This document shows, in pieces, positions 37,255 to 47,100 of a stretch of DNA of 64,000 nt; positions within the stretch are counted from its first letter, which is position 1, and every line of letters begins with the position of its first letter. The translations under genes were made by a program, and so were the position numbers. The notes under the pieces were generated by a model, which made no database searches, had not been told where the DNA came from, and worked only from the letters and a program-made list of their open reading frames with translations. Source of the stretch: Aeromonas bestiarum (GTDB taxonomy: Bacteria; Pseudomonadota; Gammaproteobacteria; Enterobacterales; Aeromonadaceae); assembly GCF_000819745.1 (NCBI RefSeq), contig NZ_CDDA01000003.1, positions 23,293 through 87,292 of the forward strand, read 5' to 3'.

Positions 37255-39450
37255 TCACTGGTTAATCATTAACGGGCGAGGGCCTGGGTGCTCATCCTCT
37301 TCCCCCGTCTGCTGGCGCCACAGCCGGGCATAGAGTCCCGGTCGTGCCAGCAGCTCCTCGTGGCTGCCGGACTCCACTATCTGCCCCGCATCCATCACCA
37401 GGATGCGATCGGCATGGCGCAGTGTGTTGAGGCGGTGGGCGATGCTGATCAGGGTGCGGCCACGGCGAATGGCCGCCATGTTGGCCATGATGGCCGCCTC
37501 GGATTCGTAGTCGAGGGCCGAGGTGGCCTCGTCGAGCAGCAGTATCCTGGGGTTGGCCAGCAGGGCGCGGGCCAGGGCGATGCGCTGGCGTTGCCCGCCA
37601 GACAGGCGGGCGCCCTTCTCGCCCACCTGCAGCCCAAAGCCTTGAGGCAGCTCGCGAATAAAGCCGAGCGCGCCGGCCAGCTGCGCCGCCTGTTCCACCT
37701 CGGCCTGGCTGGCATCGGGGCGACAGATGCGGATGTTGTCGGCGATCGAGCCACAAAACAGAATGCTCTCCTGCAGCACCACGCTCATGTTGCGGCGCAA
37801 TGAGACGGGGTCGGCGATGGCGAGATCCATGTTGTCCACCAGCACCTGACCATGCTGGGGCACGTAGAGCCGTTGCAGCAAGCGGGTAAGGGTGCTCTTG
37901 CCACAGCCGGAAGGGCCAGTGATGCCGATGAACTGCCCGGGCTCGATGGAGAGGGAGAGATTGGCCAGTACCTCGGGGGCATCCGGCTGGTAGCGAAAGC
38001 GGATGTGGCGAAATTCGATGGCCCCCTCGAGAGCGGGGACGGAGGCGAGCCCGCCATTGCCGTGCTCCGGCGCCTCGTCGAGTATGTCCCCCACCCGGCG
38101 CAGGGCGATCAGGGTGTGCTGGAAGTCCTGCCACACCTGGGCCAGCCGCAGCACCGGCTGGGTGACATGGCCCGCCAGCATGTTGAAGGCCACCAGCTCG
38201 CCAGGACTCAGCCTGCCGTTCAGCACCTCGCCGACCCCGAGCCAGAGCAGCAGGGCGGCGGTGAGCTTTTGCACCAGATCGATGCCCTGACCCGCGGCAA
38301 GCCCCACCTTTCTTGCCTGAAATCCCCGCCGCAACTGGCGCGCCAGCAGACGCTGCCACTCCTGATAAAAGCGTGGCTCCGTGGCCGTGGTCTTGATGGT
38401 TTCGATGCCGGTGACCGCCTCGGTCAGGAAGCTGGTGGCATCGGCATCCGCCTGATACTCGGCCTCGACCCGCTTGCGCACCAGGGGGCCAATCAGCAGC
38501 CACAGCAGAAAATAGATGAGCAAGGAGCCCAGCACGCAGCCGGTCAGCACGGGGGCGTAATGGAACATGACACCGACAAACAGCAGGATGAACACCAGGT
38601 CCAGCACCAGCATCAGGGTGGAGCCGGTGAGGAACTGGCGGATCTGGGCCATCTCCTTGACCCGGGCTATGATCTGGCCGGTCTGGCGCGCCTTGAAATA
38701 GTCGATGGGCAGGCCGACCAGATGGCGATAGAGCTTGCCGGACAGCTCGGCGTTGACCTGGTTGGCCAGATGACCGAACACCTGGCCGCGCAGAAAGCTG
38801 TAGAGCGGCTCGGCGCAGGCCAGTGCCAGCATGGCCAGGGCCAGTACCTGCAGGCTGCCTAGGCTGCGCCCCACCAGCACCTTGTCGATGATGTTCTCAA
38901 ACAGCAGCGGGCTGGCAAGGGCTATGAGCTGCAACACGATGGCGAAGCAGAAGACGTCTCGCACCTGCTTCTGCTGGCGCAGTACCGCCGGGCTGAACCA
39001 GCCCAGCCCGAACTTGACCTCGGCCGGGGTGAGATCCTGCTGGGCCAGCAATAGATAGTGCCACTGCGCCGCCTGTGTGGGGTTCGGCAGCGGTTGCAGG
39101 CTGCTGGTGCCGGTCGCTGGATCGAACAGCTGCCAGCCCTCAGGCTCGATGGCGGTGATGGTGTACCAGCGCCCATCCCGCTTGAGCAGGGCCGGCAGTG
39201 GCAGCGCCGCCAGCGGGCAGCCCGGCCCCTGTGACAGGGCGCTGCGCAGGCCGAGCCGGGCGGCGGCCTCGCGCACCGTCAGATCGTCCGGCGCCAGATC
39301 GCAACCCATGGCGTGGGCCAGTTGCCCGGCATCCGCGGCCATCATCAGCTGATGGGCCGCGTGGGCGAGAGCGGCGAGGGCGCCATTGGCGATGGGGGCG
39401 GGCTCGTTCACGGGGGCCTCCAAGGCTGGCAAAGCGTGTGTCATTGTCAT
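37255..39450 (-). CDS. rtxE: RTX toxin type I secretion ABC transporter RtxE
   Basis: 731 residues. An N-terminal degenerate peptidase-C39-like domain (about 1-140) is followed by six membrane helices and a nucleotide-binding domain with GITGPSGCGKSTLTRLL (Walker A), ARLSGGQRQRIALARALL (signature) and ILLLDEATSALD (Walker B). The MARTX secretion system is unusual in using two different ABC ATPases, RtxB and RtxE, with the adaptor RtxD. The start overlaps the rtxD stop by four bases (ATGA), and GGGAG precedes it. It exports RtxA across both membranes together with TolC. Confidence 0.93.
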   Translation of the reverse strand: MTMTHALPALEAPVNEPAPIANGALAALAHAAHQLMMAADAGQLAHAMGCDLAPDDLTVREAAARLGLRSALSQGPGCPLAALPLPALLKRDGRWYTITAIEPEGWQLFDPATGTSSLQPLPNPTQAAQWHYLLLAQQDLTPAEVKFGLGWFSPAVLRQQKQVRDVFCFAIVLQLIALASPLLFENIIDKVLVGRSLGSLQVLALAMLALACAEPLYSFLRGQVFGHLANQVNAELSGKLYRHLVGLPIDYFKARQTGQIIARVKEMAQIRQFLTGSTLMLVLDLVFILLFVGVMFHYAPVLTGCVLGSLLIYFLLWLLIGPLVRKRVEAEYQADADATSFLTEAVTGIETIKTTATEPRFYQEWQRLLARQLRRGFQARKVGLAAGQGIDLVQKLTAALLLWLGVGEVLNGRLSPGELVAFNMLAGHVTQPVLRLAQVWQDFQHTLIALRRVGDILDEAPEHGNGGLASVPALEGAIEFRHIRFRYQPDAPEVLANLSLSIEPGQFIGITGPSGCGKSTLTRLLQRLYVPQHGQVLVDNMDLAIADPVSLRRNMSVVLQESILFCGSIADNIRICRPDASQAEVEQAAQLAGALGFIRELPQGFGLQVGEKGARLSGGQRQRIALARALLANPRILLLDEATSALDYESEAAIMANMAAIRRGRTLISIAHRLNTLRHADRILVMDAGQIVESGSHEELLARPGLYARLWRQQTGEEDEHPGPRPLMINQ

Positions 39451-40811
39451 CGCTCCCGCAGTGCCTCGGCCTGGTATTCCCGGATCGGGCTCAGCAGGTA
39501 GTCGATCACCCGGCGTCTATCCGTCTTGACCTCGGCCACCACCGACATGCCCGGGGTGAGCCGCACCGGCTGATTGTCTATCTGCATCTCGCCCCGGCTC
39601 AGCTTGACCCTGGCGGGAAAGACCAGCCCCAGTTGCTCATCCGTGGTGGCATCGCGCGACACGCTGACCAGCTCGCCGTCTATGGTGCCGTAACGGGTAT
39701 AAGGAAAGGCATCCACCTTGATGCTGACCGTCTGCCCTTCGTGCACGAAGCCTATGTCCTTGTTGAGGATCTTCACCTCGGCGTACTGGACTCCCTCGTT
39801 GGGCACTATGACCAGCAACTGCTGGGCCGGCTGTACCACGGCGCCCTTGGTGTGGATGGCCAGCTGCTGCACTGTGCCCGCCACCGGGGCGCGAATGACT
39901 TCCAGGTGCTCCCGCTCGCTCAGCTTGGCGAGCTCCTGCTCGATGGCGGTCAGCTGCAGCTGGGCCTGCTGGCGTTTCTCGACCCACTCCCGCTGTTTCT
40001 GTGCCTTGAAGCCGGCCAGCCGCTCCTGCAGGCTCTGCTGCTGGGATTGCAACACCTCGAGTTCGGCCCGCTGCTGGGCGAGCTGGCGCTGGGTTTCCAG
40101 CAGCTCTTTCTCCTGCTCCAGATACTCCACCCGTGAGATGGCCTGGGATTGGCTCAGGGTCTGGCGCGCCTGCAGGCGGGGCCGGATGTTGGCCAGCAGG
40201 ATAGTGAGGGAGGCCATGTCCCCCCGTCGGGCGGCCTGATTGGCCTGATTGACCCCAAGCTCGGCCTGCAGGTTGTTGAGGGTGCTCCGGTACTCGTGCA
40301 GCTCGCTCTGGTGGTTCTCCGCCAGCGCCTGTTGCTGCGCCGGGGTGAGCCTGGCGTAGTCGGGGTGCTGGCTGACGGTTTCGTTGCCATAGAGCGCCTG
40401 ATAACGGATCAGGGTCTGGTACTGGAACGCCTGTTGCTCGCGCAACCGGCTCAGGTCCTGACTCACCCCCAGGGTGTTGAGGGTCAGCAGCGGCGCGTTG
40501 GCGGCGACCGCCTGGCCATCTTCCACGTGAATGCCGATCACCCTGGCCTGCTCGTAGGACTGGATCATCTGGCTGCGGCCAAAGACCAGCAGGCGCCCGC
40601 TGGCGGTGGCCTGGATGTCGAGCTGGCCCCAGCAGGCCCAGAGCAGGGTGAGCAGCACACCGGCGCTCAGGGTGAGCGCCGTGATACGGGCAAAGGGGGA
40701 GGGCGGCGTCTCGGCCAGCGCCAGATGGGCGGGCAGGAAGCCGTAGTGGGCCTCCTGCTGCCGGGCTGGACCGGGTTGGCGCCAGCGGCTCAGCCAGGTG
40801 CGCATATTCAT
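39447..40811 (-). CDS. rtxD: RTX toxin secretion membrane fusion protein RtxD
   Basis: 454 residues, HlyD family. A cytoplasmic N-terminus is followed by a single membrane helix (about 55-80, ITALTLSAGVLLTLLWAC), a long coiled-coil hairpin (about 125-305, rich in Q, E, L, R), lipoyl-like halves and a C-terminal beta domain ending RRVIDYLLSPIREY. GGAG is well placed before the ATG. It overlaps rtxB (ATGA) upstream and rtxE downstream, so the three are one translationally coupled unit. Confidence 0.93.
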   Translation of the reverse strand: MNMRTWLSRWRQPGPARQQEAHYGFLPAHLALAETPPSPFARITALTLSAGVLLTLLWACWGQLDIQATASGRLLVFGRSQMIQSYEQARVIGIHVEDGQAVAANAPLLTLNTLGVSQDLSRLREQQAFQYQTLIRYQALYGNETVSQHPDYARLTPAQQQALAENHQSELHEYRSTLNNLQAELGVNQANQAARRGDMASLTILLANIRPRLQARQTLSQSQAISRVEYLEQEKELLETQRQLAQQRAELEVLQSQQQSLQERLAGFKAQKQREWVEKRQQAQLQLTAIEQELAKLSEREHLEVIRAPVAGTVQQLAIHTKGAVVQPAQQLLVIVPNEGVQYAEVKILNKDIGFVHEGQTVSIKVDAFPYTRYGTIDGELVSVSRDATTDEQLGLVFPARVKLSRGEMQIDNQPVRLTPGMSVVAEVKTDRRRVIDYLLSPIREYQAEALRER

Positions 40812-42895
40812 GGGGTCTCCTCGTGCAAGTCCTGTTGCAGCTGCCACAGGCGGGTGTAGTGCTGTCCCAGTGCCAGCAGGCTGGCGTGGTCGCCCTGCTC
40901 CACTATCTTGCCGCGCTGCAGGACTATGATGCGGTCGCAGTGGCGCACTGTGGAGAGGCGGTGGGCTATGGTGATGACGGTGCGGCCGCTGGCGATCTGG
41001 CGCATGTTGTGCTGGATCAGCGCCTGGGATCCGTCATCCAGGGCGCTGGTGGCCTCGTCGAAGATGAGGATCCTGGGGTCGGCCAGCAGGGTGCGGGCGA
41101 TGGCCAGCCGTTGGCGCTGACCGCCGGAGAGCGAACTGCCCCCTTCCGCCAGCACTGTGTCGTAGCCAAGGGGCAGTCGCAAAATGAACTCATGGGCGCC
41201 GGCCAGAGTGGCGGCCCGTATGATCTCGTCCAGGCTGGCGTGGGGCACCGACTGGGCCAGGTTGTCGCGCACCGACTTGTTGAACAGGTGGTTCTCCTGC
41301 AACACCACTCCCATCTGCTGGCGCAGGTGGTGGAGCGGGATCTGCTGGATGGGCTGGCCATCGATGAGGATCTGCCCCTGCTCCGGCTGATAGAGCCGCA
41401 GCAGCAGACGGGCCAGGGTGCTCTTGCCCGAGCCCGAGCCTCCGACAATCCCCAGCGTCTCGCCGGGCGCCAGGGCGAGGGAGAGATCGTCGATGATGAG
41501 GGGGGCATCCGGTTGATAGCGAAAATGCACCCGCTCGAGCGCTATGGTGCCGGCCTGGATGCGGCCATCCCCATCGCGCTGATGCTCCGGGGGGAGGTTG
41601 AGCATGTCGCCGAGTTTGTCTACCGCGATCCGGGTCTGGATGAACTGGCCCCACAACTCGACCAGGCGCGACAGGGGTTGAGCCACGTGACTGGCCATCA
41701 TGTTGAAGGCGATGAGCTGGCCTATGGTGAGCTGCAGCGCGATCACCTCGCTGGCACCGAGCCAGAGCACGACGACTGTCACCAGTTTTTGCAGCCACAT
41801 GACCCCGTGCTGGGAGGCATTGTTGAGTTGCTGCACCCGGTAGCCCGCCTCCACCATCTGGCGGGTCTGCTCATCCCAGCGCCGCACGAAACGCGGTTCC
41901 AGCGCCAGGCTCTTGAGGGTCTCGGCCCCGGCGACCGTCTCGTTCAGGAAAGCGGTATTGGTGGCGGCATGGCCGAACTGCTGCTCGACCGCCTGCTGCA
42001 TGCGTGGCGTGATCCACCAGGCGATCAGCACATAGGCGGGAATGGAGAGCAGGATCACCAGGGTCAGCATGCCGGAGAGGCTGGCCATGACGGCCAGGAA
42101 GACAAACATGAACAGCACGTCCACCGTCAGGGTGAACAGGGTGCCGGTCAGAAATTCGCGTATGGTGTTGAGCTCCTGCACCCGGGTCACGATGGCGCCC
42201 ACCTGGCGACTCTTGAAATAGAGCAGGGGCAGGGCAAACAGGTGCTGCACCATGCGCAGACCGAGCTGGATATCTATCCGGTTGGCGGTGTGGGCATACT
42301 GGTATTCCCGCAGCCCGCGCAGGCAGACCTCCACCAGAGCCGTGATCAGCAGCCCGAACACCAGTACATCCAGGGTTGCCCAGGCCTGATGCACCAGCAC
42401 TTTGTCCATCACCACCTGAAAGAAGAGCGGGGAGATGAGCGCCAGGATCTGCAACACCAGCGAGAACAGCAGTATCTCGCCGAGCAGGCGTTTTTGCTGC
42501 AGGAAGGCGGGGATGAACCAGCGGATGTCGAAGCGACTCTGCCGTTTACCGACCTCGAGCAGGCGGCCCGCCCAGCGTGCCAGCAGTTCGTCTTGTGCTA
42601 TGACTTGCGGCTTGCCCACTGCCGGATCCAGGATCAGCGCCTGTTCACCCTGGCGCTGGGCCAGCACGAACGCCTCGCCAGAGGGGCTCAGCAGTACCAC
42701 CGGCAGGGTCAGTTTATCGAGTTTGCGAGGGGGGATATGACGCTGACGAATGCGGGTTCCTGTCTGTTGTTGCAGCGTATCGATAATATTGTCAAAGGTG
42801 TCGTCTGGCGTGGGTGCTATATCTGGAGAGGGACAACCCAGCATCCCGATAATAATATTGAGACACGCTAAAACAGACTCTTCACTCGCCGTCAT
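40808..42895 (-). CDS. rtxB: RTX toxin type I secretion ABC transporter RtxB
   Basis: 695 residues. It begins MTASEESVLACLN; 16 upstream residues of open frame are rejected because the ATG opens the conserved start of the C39-like domain. That domain keeps no full Cys-His-Asp set, so it is a substrate-docking rather than a cleaving domain. The transmembrane domain runs to about residue 440, then GIVGGSGSGKSTLARLLLRL, SLSGGQRQRLAIARTLL and ILIFDEATSALD. It is first of the rtxBDE operon and divergent from rtxHCA. Confidence 0.94.
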   Translation of the reverse strand: MTASEESVLACLNIIIGMLGCPSPDIAPTPDDTFDNIIDTLQQQTGTRIRQRHIPPRKLDKLTLPVVLLSPSGEAFVLAQRQGEQALILDPAVGKPQVIAQDELLARWAGRLLEVGKRQSRFDIRWFIPAFLQQKRLLGEILLFSLVLQILALISPLFFQVVMDKVLVHQAWATLDVLVFGLLITALVEVCLRGLREYQYAHTANRIDIQLGLRMVQHLFALPLLYFKSRQVGAIVTRVQELNTIREFLTGTLFTLTVDVLFMFVFLAVMASLSGMLTLVILLSIPAYVLIAWWITPRMQQAVEQQFGHAATNTAFLNETVAGAETLKSLALEPRFVRRWDEQTRQMVEAGYRVQQLNNASQHGVMWLQKLVTVVVLWLGASEVIALQLTIGQLIAFNMMASHVAQPLSRLVELWGQFIQTRIAVDKLGDMLNLPPEHQRDGDGRIQAGTIALERVHFRYQPDAPLIIDDLSLALAPGETLGIVGGSGSGKSTLARLLLRLYQPEQGQILIDGQPIQQIPLHHLRQQMGVVLQENHLFNKSVRDNLAQSVPHASLDEIIRAATLAGAHEFILRLPLGYDTVLAEGGSSLSGGQRQRLAIARTLLADPRILIFDEATSALDDGSQALIQHNMRQIASGRTVITIAHRLSTVRHCDRIIVLQRGKIVEQGDHASLLALGQHYTRLWQLQQDLHEETP

Positions 42896-43272
42896 AATAT
42901 ATCCGTTTGCCGCTGTGACACCCCTCCTGTTTATATGGGGCAAGGTGGCCTGTTGCAGGCAGGGCGCGCATACTAACGAGCCATTATTTCACTGTCAAAT
43001 ATTATCTCGACTGATAGTTATCATAATAAAAACGGCCGCGCTGACTCAGCTAATAACGTATTGCATAATACCAAGACATTAACCTTAATGATTGAGTTGA
43101 TATTTATATTGACGTATTTACTCTATTTTTAGGTCATTGTTTAATTGAATCGGATAATAATTTCAAATATGGTAAATATAGTGAAAAGCAAAATGTTAAT
43201 CCCGTGTTGTTTTACTTGGGAAATTCCTTTTCTTTTTTGTTTGTCTTTATATTTATTGATAATGGAATTTAT
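42896..43272. promoter_or_regulatory. AT-rich divergent promoter region between rtxBDE and rtxHCA
   Basis: 377 bp, far more AT-rich than the rest of the window (for example 43075-43260). It contains promoter-like elements, such as TTGATA (43097-43102) with TACTCT (43119-43124) facing rtxH. No clear activator site or RNA structure could be fixed. High AT content suggests silencing by an H-NS-type protein, which is inference. Confidence 0.6.
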
Positions 43273-43602
43273 ATGACAGAGCAGTTTGTACAGACAGTAT
43301 CCAGCGTCAACTATAACAAGGGGATCTTCTCCCTCTATTTCGTTGGACAAGATCCGCTGAAGATGGCGCAAGGGGTCATGGCAGAAAGTGACAACGAGTT
43401 GGCGCTGAAACAGACGGTCCACATGCCTGCCGCTGGCTTTATGTATATGGTTTCAATGATAAAAAACATGCTTGAAGATCCACGCATGGCTGCCGAGTTT
43501 GACAAGTTGATCGCCGCAGGCCTGATCCCGGCAGCCCCTTCTGACGAGCAGCAAACCGCACCGGTTGCCACAGCACAGGCCGCGCCGCGCAAGAAAAAAT
43601 AA
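43273..43602 (+). CDS. rtxH: conserved RTX-locus protein RtxH
   Basis: 109 residues; start ATG 43273 in MTEQFVQTVSSVNYNKG. A small conserved protein of unknown function lies at the head of MARTX loci before rtxC, also in Vibrio cholerae. No export signal or known domain is visible. The first 75 residues look folded, and the last 35 are Ala/Pro/Gln-rich and end in a basic RKKK tail. It lies 19 bases before rtxC on the same strand. The 69 bases of open frame upstream are leader. Confidence 0.85.
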   Translation: MTEQFVQTVSSVNYNKGIFSLYFVGQDPLKMAQGVMAESDNELALKQTVHMPAAGFMYMVSMIKNMLEDPRMAAEFDKLIAAGLIPAAPSDEQQTAPVATAQAAPRKKK

Positions 43603-43621
43603 TGTTCCGGTTGGGGATCCA

Positions 43622-44083
43622 ATGAGCTTGGTATTGCAATCAACGGAACCGAACTGGCAACAAAATCAACATATGCTGGGGGGAGTCATGCTGCTGAGTC
43701 AGCACTCCTCCCTGCACCGGCGTTATTCCGTCGCCGAGTGGCAACAGCGAATATTGCCTGCCTTCGAATTGAACCAGTTCAGCTATTATGAAGACTCACA
43801 CGGGCGCCCGGTTGCATTTTGCAACTGGGCGTTTGTCTCTTTATCCATTCGTGACACCTTGCTGGCCGCCGAGCGGGAGCTGATCCGTGAGGATTGGCAA
43901 TCTGGCGACCATATTTTTATTCCGGAGATGATAGCGCCATACGGACATGCCCGCGCCGTGGTGAGCGATCTGCGTCGCCGGATATTTCTGCCATGGAAAG
44001 GGCAGCGGGTCTGTACCGTGCGCGGTCATGTTCATGCCGAACTTGGCCATTGTGTGCGCAGGGTGCAGTGGTTTTCCATTTAA
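43622..44083 (+). CDS. rtxC: RTX toxin-activating acyltransferase RtxC
   Basis: 153 residues, HlyC family, which transfers acyl chains from acyl-ACP to toxin Lys residues. The catalytic His is expected at His32 in SSLHRRY, in the position of HlyC His23. The family pattern YEDSHGRPVAFCNWAFVSL and EDWQSGDHIFIPEMIAPYG follows. Where HlyC, as I recall it, reads APFGD, this protein reads APYGH, so the usual Asp is replaced. V. cholerae RtxC is reported to be dispensable for toxin activity, so acylation of RtxA is uncertain. It ends 17 bases before rtxA. Confidence 0.9.
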   Translation: MSLVLQSTEPNWQQNQHMLGGVMLLSQHSSLHRRYSVAEWQQRILPAFELNQFSYYEDSHGRPVAFCNWAFVSLSIRDTLLAAERELIREDWQSGDHIFIPEMIAPYGHARAVVSDLRRRIFLPWKGQRVCTVRGHVHAELGHCVRRVQWFSI

Positions 44084-44100
44084 TCATAATGAGCTAATAC

Positions 44101-47100
44101 ATGGGAAAGAGTGTATGGAGAAGTATTGAGTACTTCTTTACCGGTAATTACACGGCAGATGATGGCAATAATGACATCAATGCCTTTGGCTTCGGCGGCG
44201 TCATCCGTGCCTATGGCGGTGACGACACCATCAAGATCGGCTCCATTGGCGCCACCGTCTATACCGGCACGGGCAATGACAGCGTGTACGGCGGCGCCGC
44301 CTACCTCAAGGTGGTTGACGACTCCGGCAACCTGACCGTCAAGGGGGCAGCGGGCTACGCGGACATCAGCAAGTCCGAGTCAGGCAATATCCACTTTGCC
44401 GGCGCCAGCGGCGGCACCAATATAGATCACCAGGGGCGCGAGGGCGACATCCGCTATCAGGGGGCGGCTCTTGCCAACTTCCTGACCCGCAAGGGGATCA
44501 GTGGCAACGTCAGCTTCGAGGGGGCCGGGGGTTACAACAAGCTCTGGCACCAGACCGACAGGGGCGATCTGACCTTCAGCGGTGCCGGGGCGGCCAACAA
44601 GATAGATCGTACCTGGCACAGCCAGTATCAGGGGTCACACGGCAACATCAGTTTCCATGGCGCCGGCGCGGCCAACATCATCAGCTCCCTGGTGGAATCC
44701 GGCAACATATCCCTGAACGGGGCCGGCGCCTACAACAAGGTGTTCCGCAAGGGACGCGAGGGGGACGTCGCCTTCAACGGCGCCGGCGGCTGGAACGAGA
44801 TCTCCCGTCTGCGCCATGAGGATGATGCCTATCTGCAGACCCGTGGCGATATCCACTTCAACGGCGTCGGGGGTTACAACCGACTGTTGTCCGATGTGGC
44901 CGAGGGCAACATTCACTTCAAGGGGGCGGGGGGGTACAACCACCTCTCCCGCAAGGGGTCTGGCAGCGACAGCTCGCCCTTCGCTGGCGCCAGTGCCGAC
45001 GAGATAGTGCTGACCACGGCCACCATGGGCGGTAGCTGGATTCAAAAGTCCCAGGCGGTCACGGCCATCAAGTCGACCCTGCAACCCAATACCTACCTGT
45101 TTGCCTTCTTTGATGGCATGTACACCAAGATAAACCGGGTCGAACTCTCCAACGAGGGCGAGCAGGGTCCCCTGCGCTATCTCTCCACCTCCTGGTACAA
45201 GGAGGGCGATCACCTTGCCAGCCTGGCCAGCCGCCAGATCAATGAACAGCAAGGATTTACCTCGACCCGGACCGACGGCGCTTATCGCCTGACGGACCTG
45301 GTGTTTGAACGGCGTCAGCGCATCACACTGCAGGCGGTTGAAGCGGATCTGACCGAAAACAGCTGGATCAACTACGGCGGTGGCGTGAGTGTGGCCGCCG
45401 CCGATGTCACCCTCTCCACGGCCAACATGAGTGGTCATGCCATCTATGAAGATGGCACCAAGGTTGCTGTCAGCGCGGTGAAATCCCGGGCGCAGGCCAA
45501 CACCTATGTGTTTGCCAAGCAGCTTGGCCCCTACACCAAGATAGTGGTGGTGGAGCTGGCCAACGACAGGGAAACCGGTGCGCTCAAGTACCTGTCCAGG
45601 GCTTGGTACAAGGAGGGCGATCACATCGCCGGCCTGGCCGATCAGGTCATCTCGGAGCAGACGGGTTTCAGTGCCATGGGCACGGGGGGCTACTCACTGA
45701 GCGAGGTGCACTACCAGCTCGATACCGTCACGGCCGTGTCGGATCGATTGCCGGCCACCCGGGAGTTTGACTCCCAGCCGTTGCTTCCCCATCAGCAAGG
45801 CGGCGGCAAGAGCAAAGGCGATATCTTCTTCGACGGCGCCGGTGGCGGCAACGTCATCGAATCCGACGTGACCGAGGGCAACATCCACTTCAACGGCGCC
45901 GGGGCGGCCAACGTGCTGATCAAGCGCGGTCAGCGCGGCGATCTGGTGTTCCGTGGCGCGGGTCTTGCCAACGTGCTGGTGCATCAGGGCGCGCAGGGGA
46001 AGATGGATGTCTATGCCGTCGGTGCGGCCAACGTGTTGGTACGCAGCGGGGACGGGGAGTATCTGGCCCGCCTGCTGGCCTATGGCAACATCTCGGTGCA
46101 GCAGGGGCATGGCGACAGCCAGGTGGTCATGCTGGGCGGTTACAACACCCACACCCAGATCGGCGATGGCAATGGTCTCTGGCTGGCTGGCGGTGGGGCA
46201 AACGTGCTGACCCAGGCCGGCAATGGCCGGCTCGATGCCATGCTGGTCGGCGGTGCCAACGTGCTGACCAAGCTGGGTGCCGGCCAGCTGACCGCCGGCC
46301 TGCTGGGGGGGGCCAACGTGCTGACCCACATCAGTCAGGGGGACGAGGCTGCCGATACCCGCGCCGTGCTGCTGGGGGGCGCCAACGTGCTCACCAAGAA
46401 GGGCAACGGCAAGGTGCAGGCCATACTGGGGGGCGGCGTGAATGTGCTGACCCAGATTGGCCGGGGTGATACCCAGGCGCTGCTGCTGGGGGCGGCCAAC
46501 GTGCTGACCCGGGTCGGTGACGGCGATCTCTCGGCCGTGATGCTGGGGGCGGGCAACGTGCTGACCCATGTCGGCGATGGCGCCACCCTGGGGGTCATGG
46601 GGGCCGCCGGCAACCTGTTCACCAAGGTGGGTGACGGCACGGCCATTGCCGCCATGATAGGCGCGGGCAACCTGTTTACCCAGATAGGCCAAGGCGATGC
46701 CTGGGCCCTGATGGGCGGGGTGGCCAACGTCTTCACCAAGGTTGGCGATGGCAATGCCCTGGCGCTGATGGTGGCCAAGGCCAATGTCTTCACCCATGTC
46801 GGTGACGGCCTGACCGTGGCCCTGATGCTGGCCCAGGGCAACCTGGCGACCAAGGTGGGCAACGGCATGACGCTGGCTGCCATGGTGGGCAATGCCAACG
46901 TCTTCACCCACGTCGGTGCTGGCGAAACCTTCGCGGCCATGCTGGGGCAGGCGAACCTGATGACCAAGGTGGGCGATGGCCTGACCGCCGCGCTGATGAT
47001 CGGCAAGGCCAACGTCTACAGCCACATAGGCAACGGCACCAGCCTGGGGCTGTTCGCCGGCGAGCTGAACGTGATGACCAAGGTGGGCGATGGCACCACA

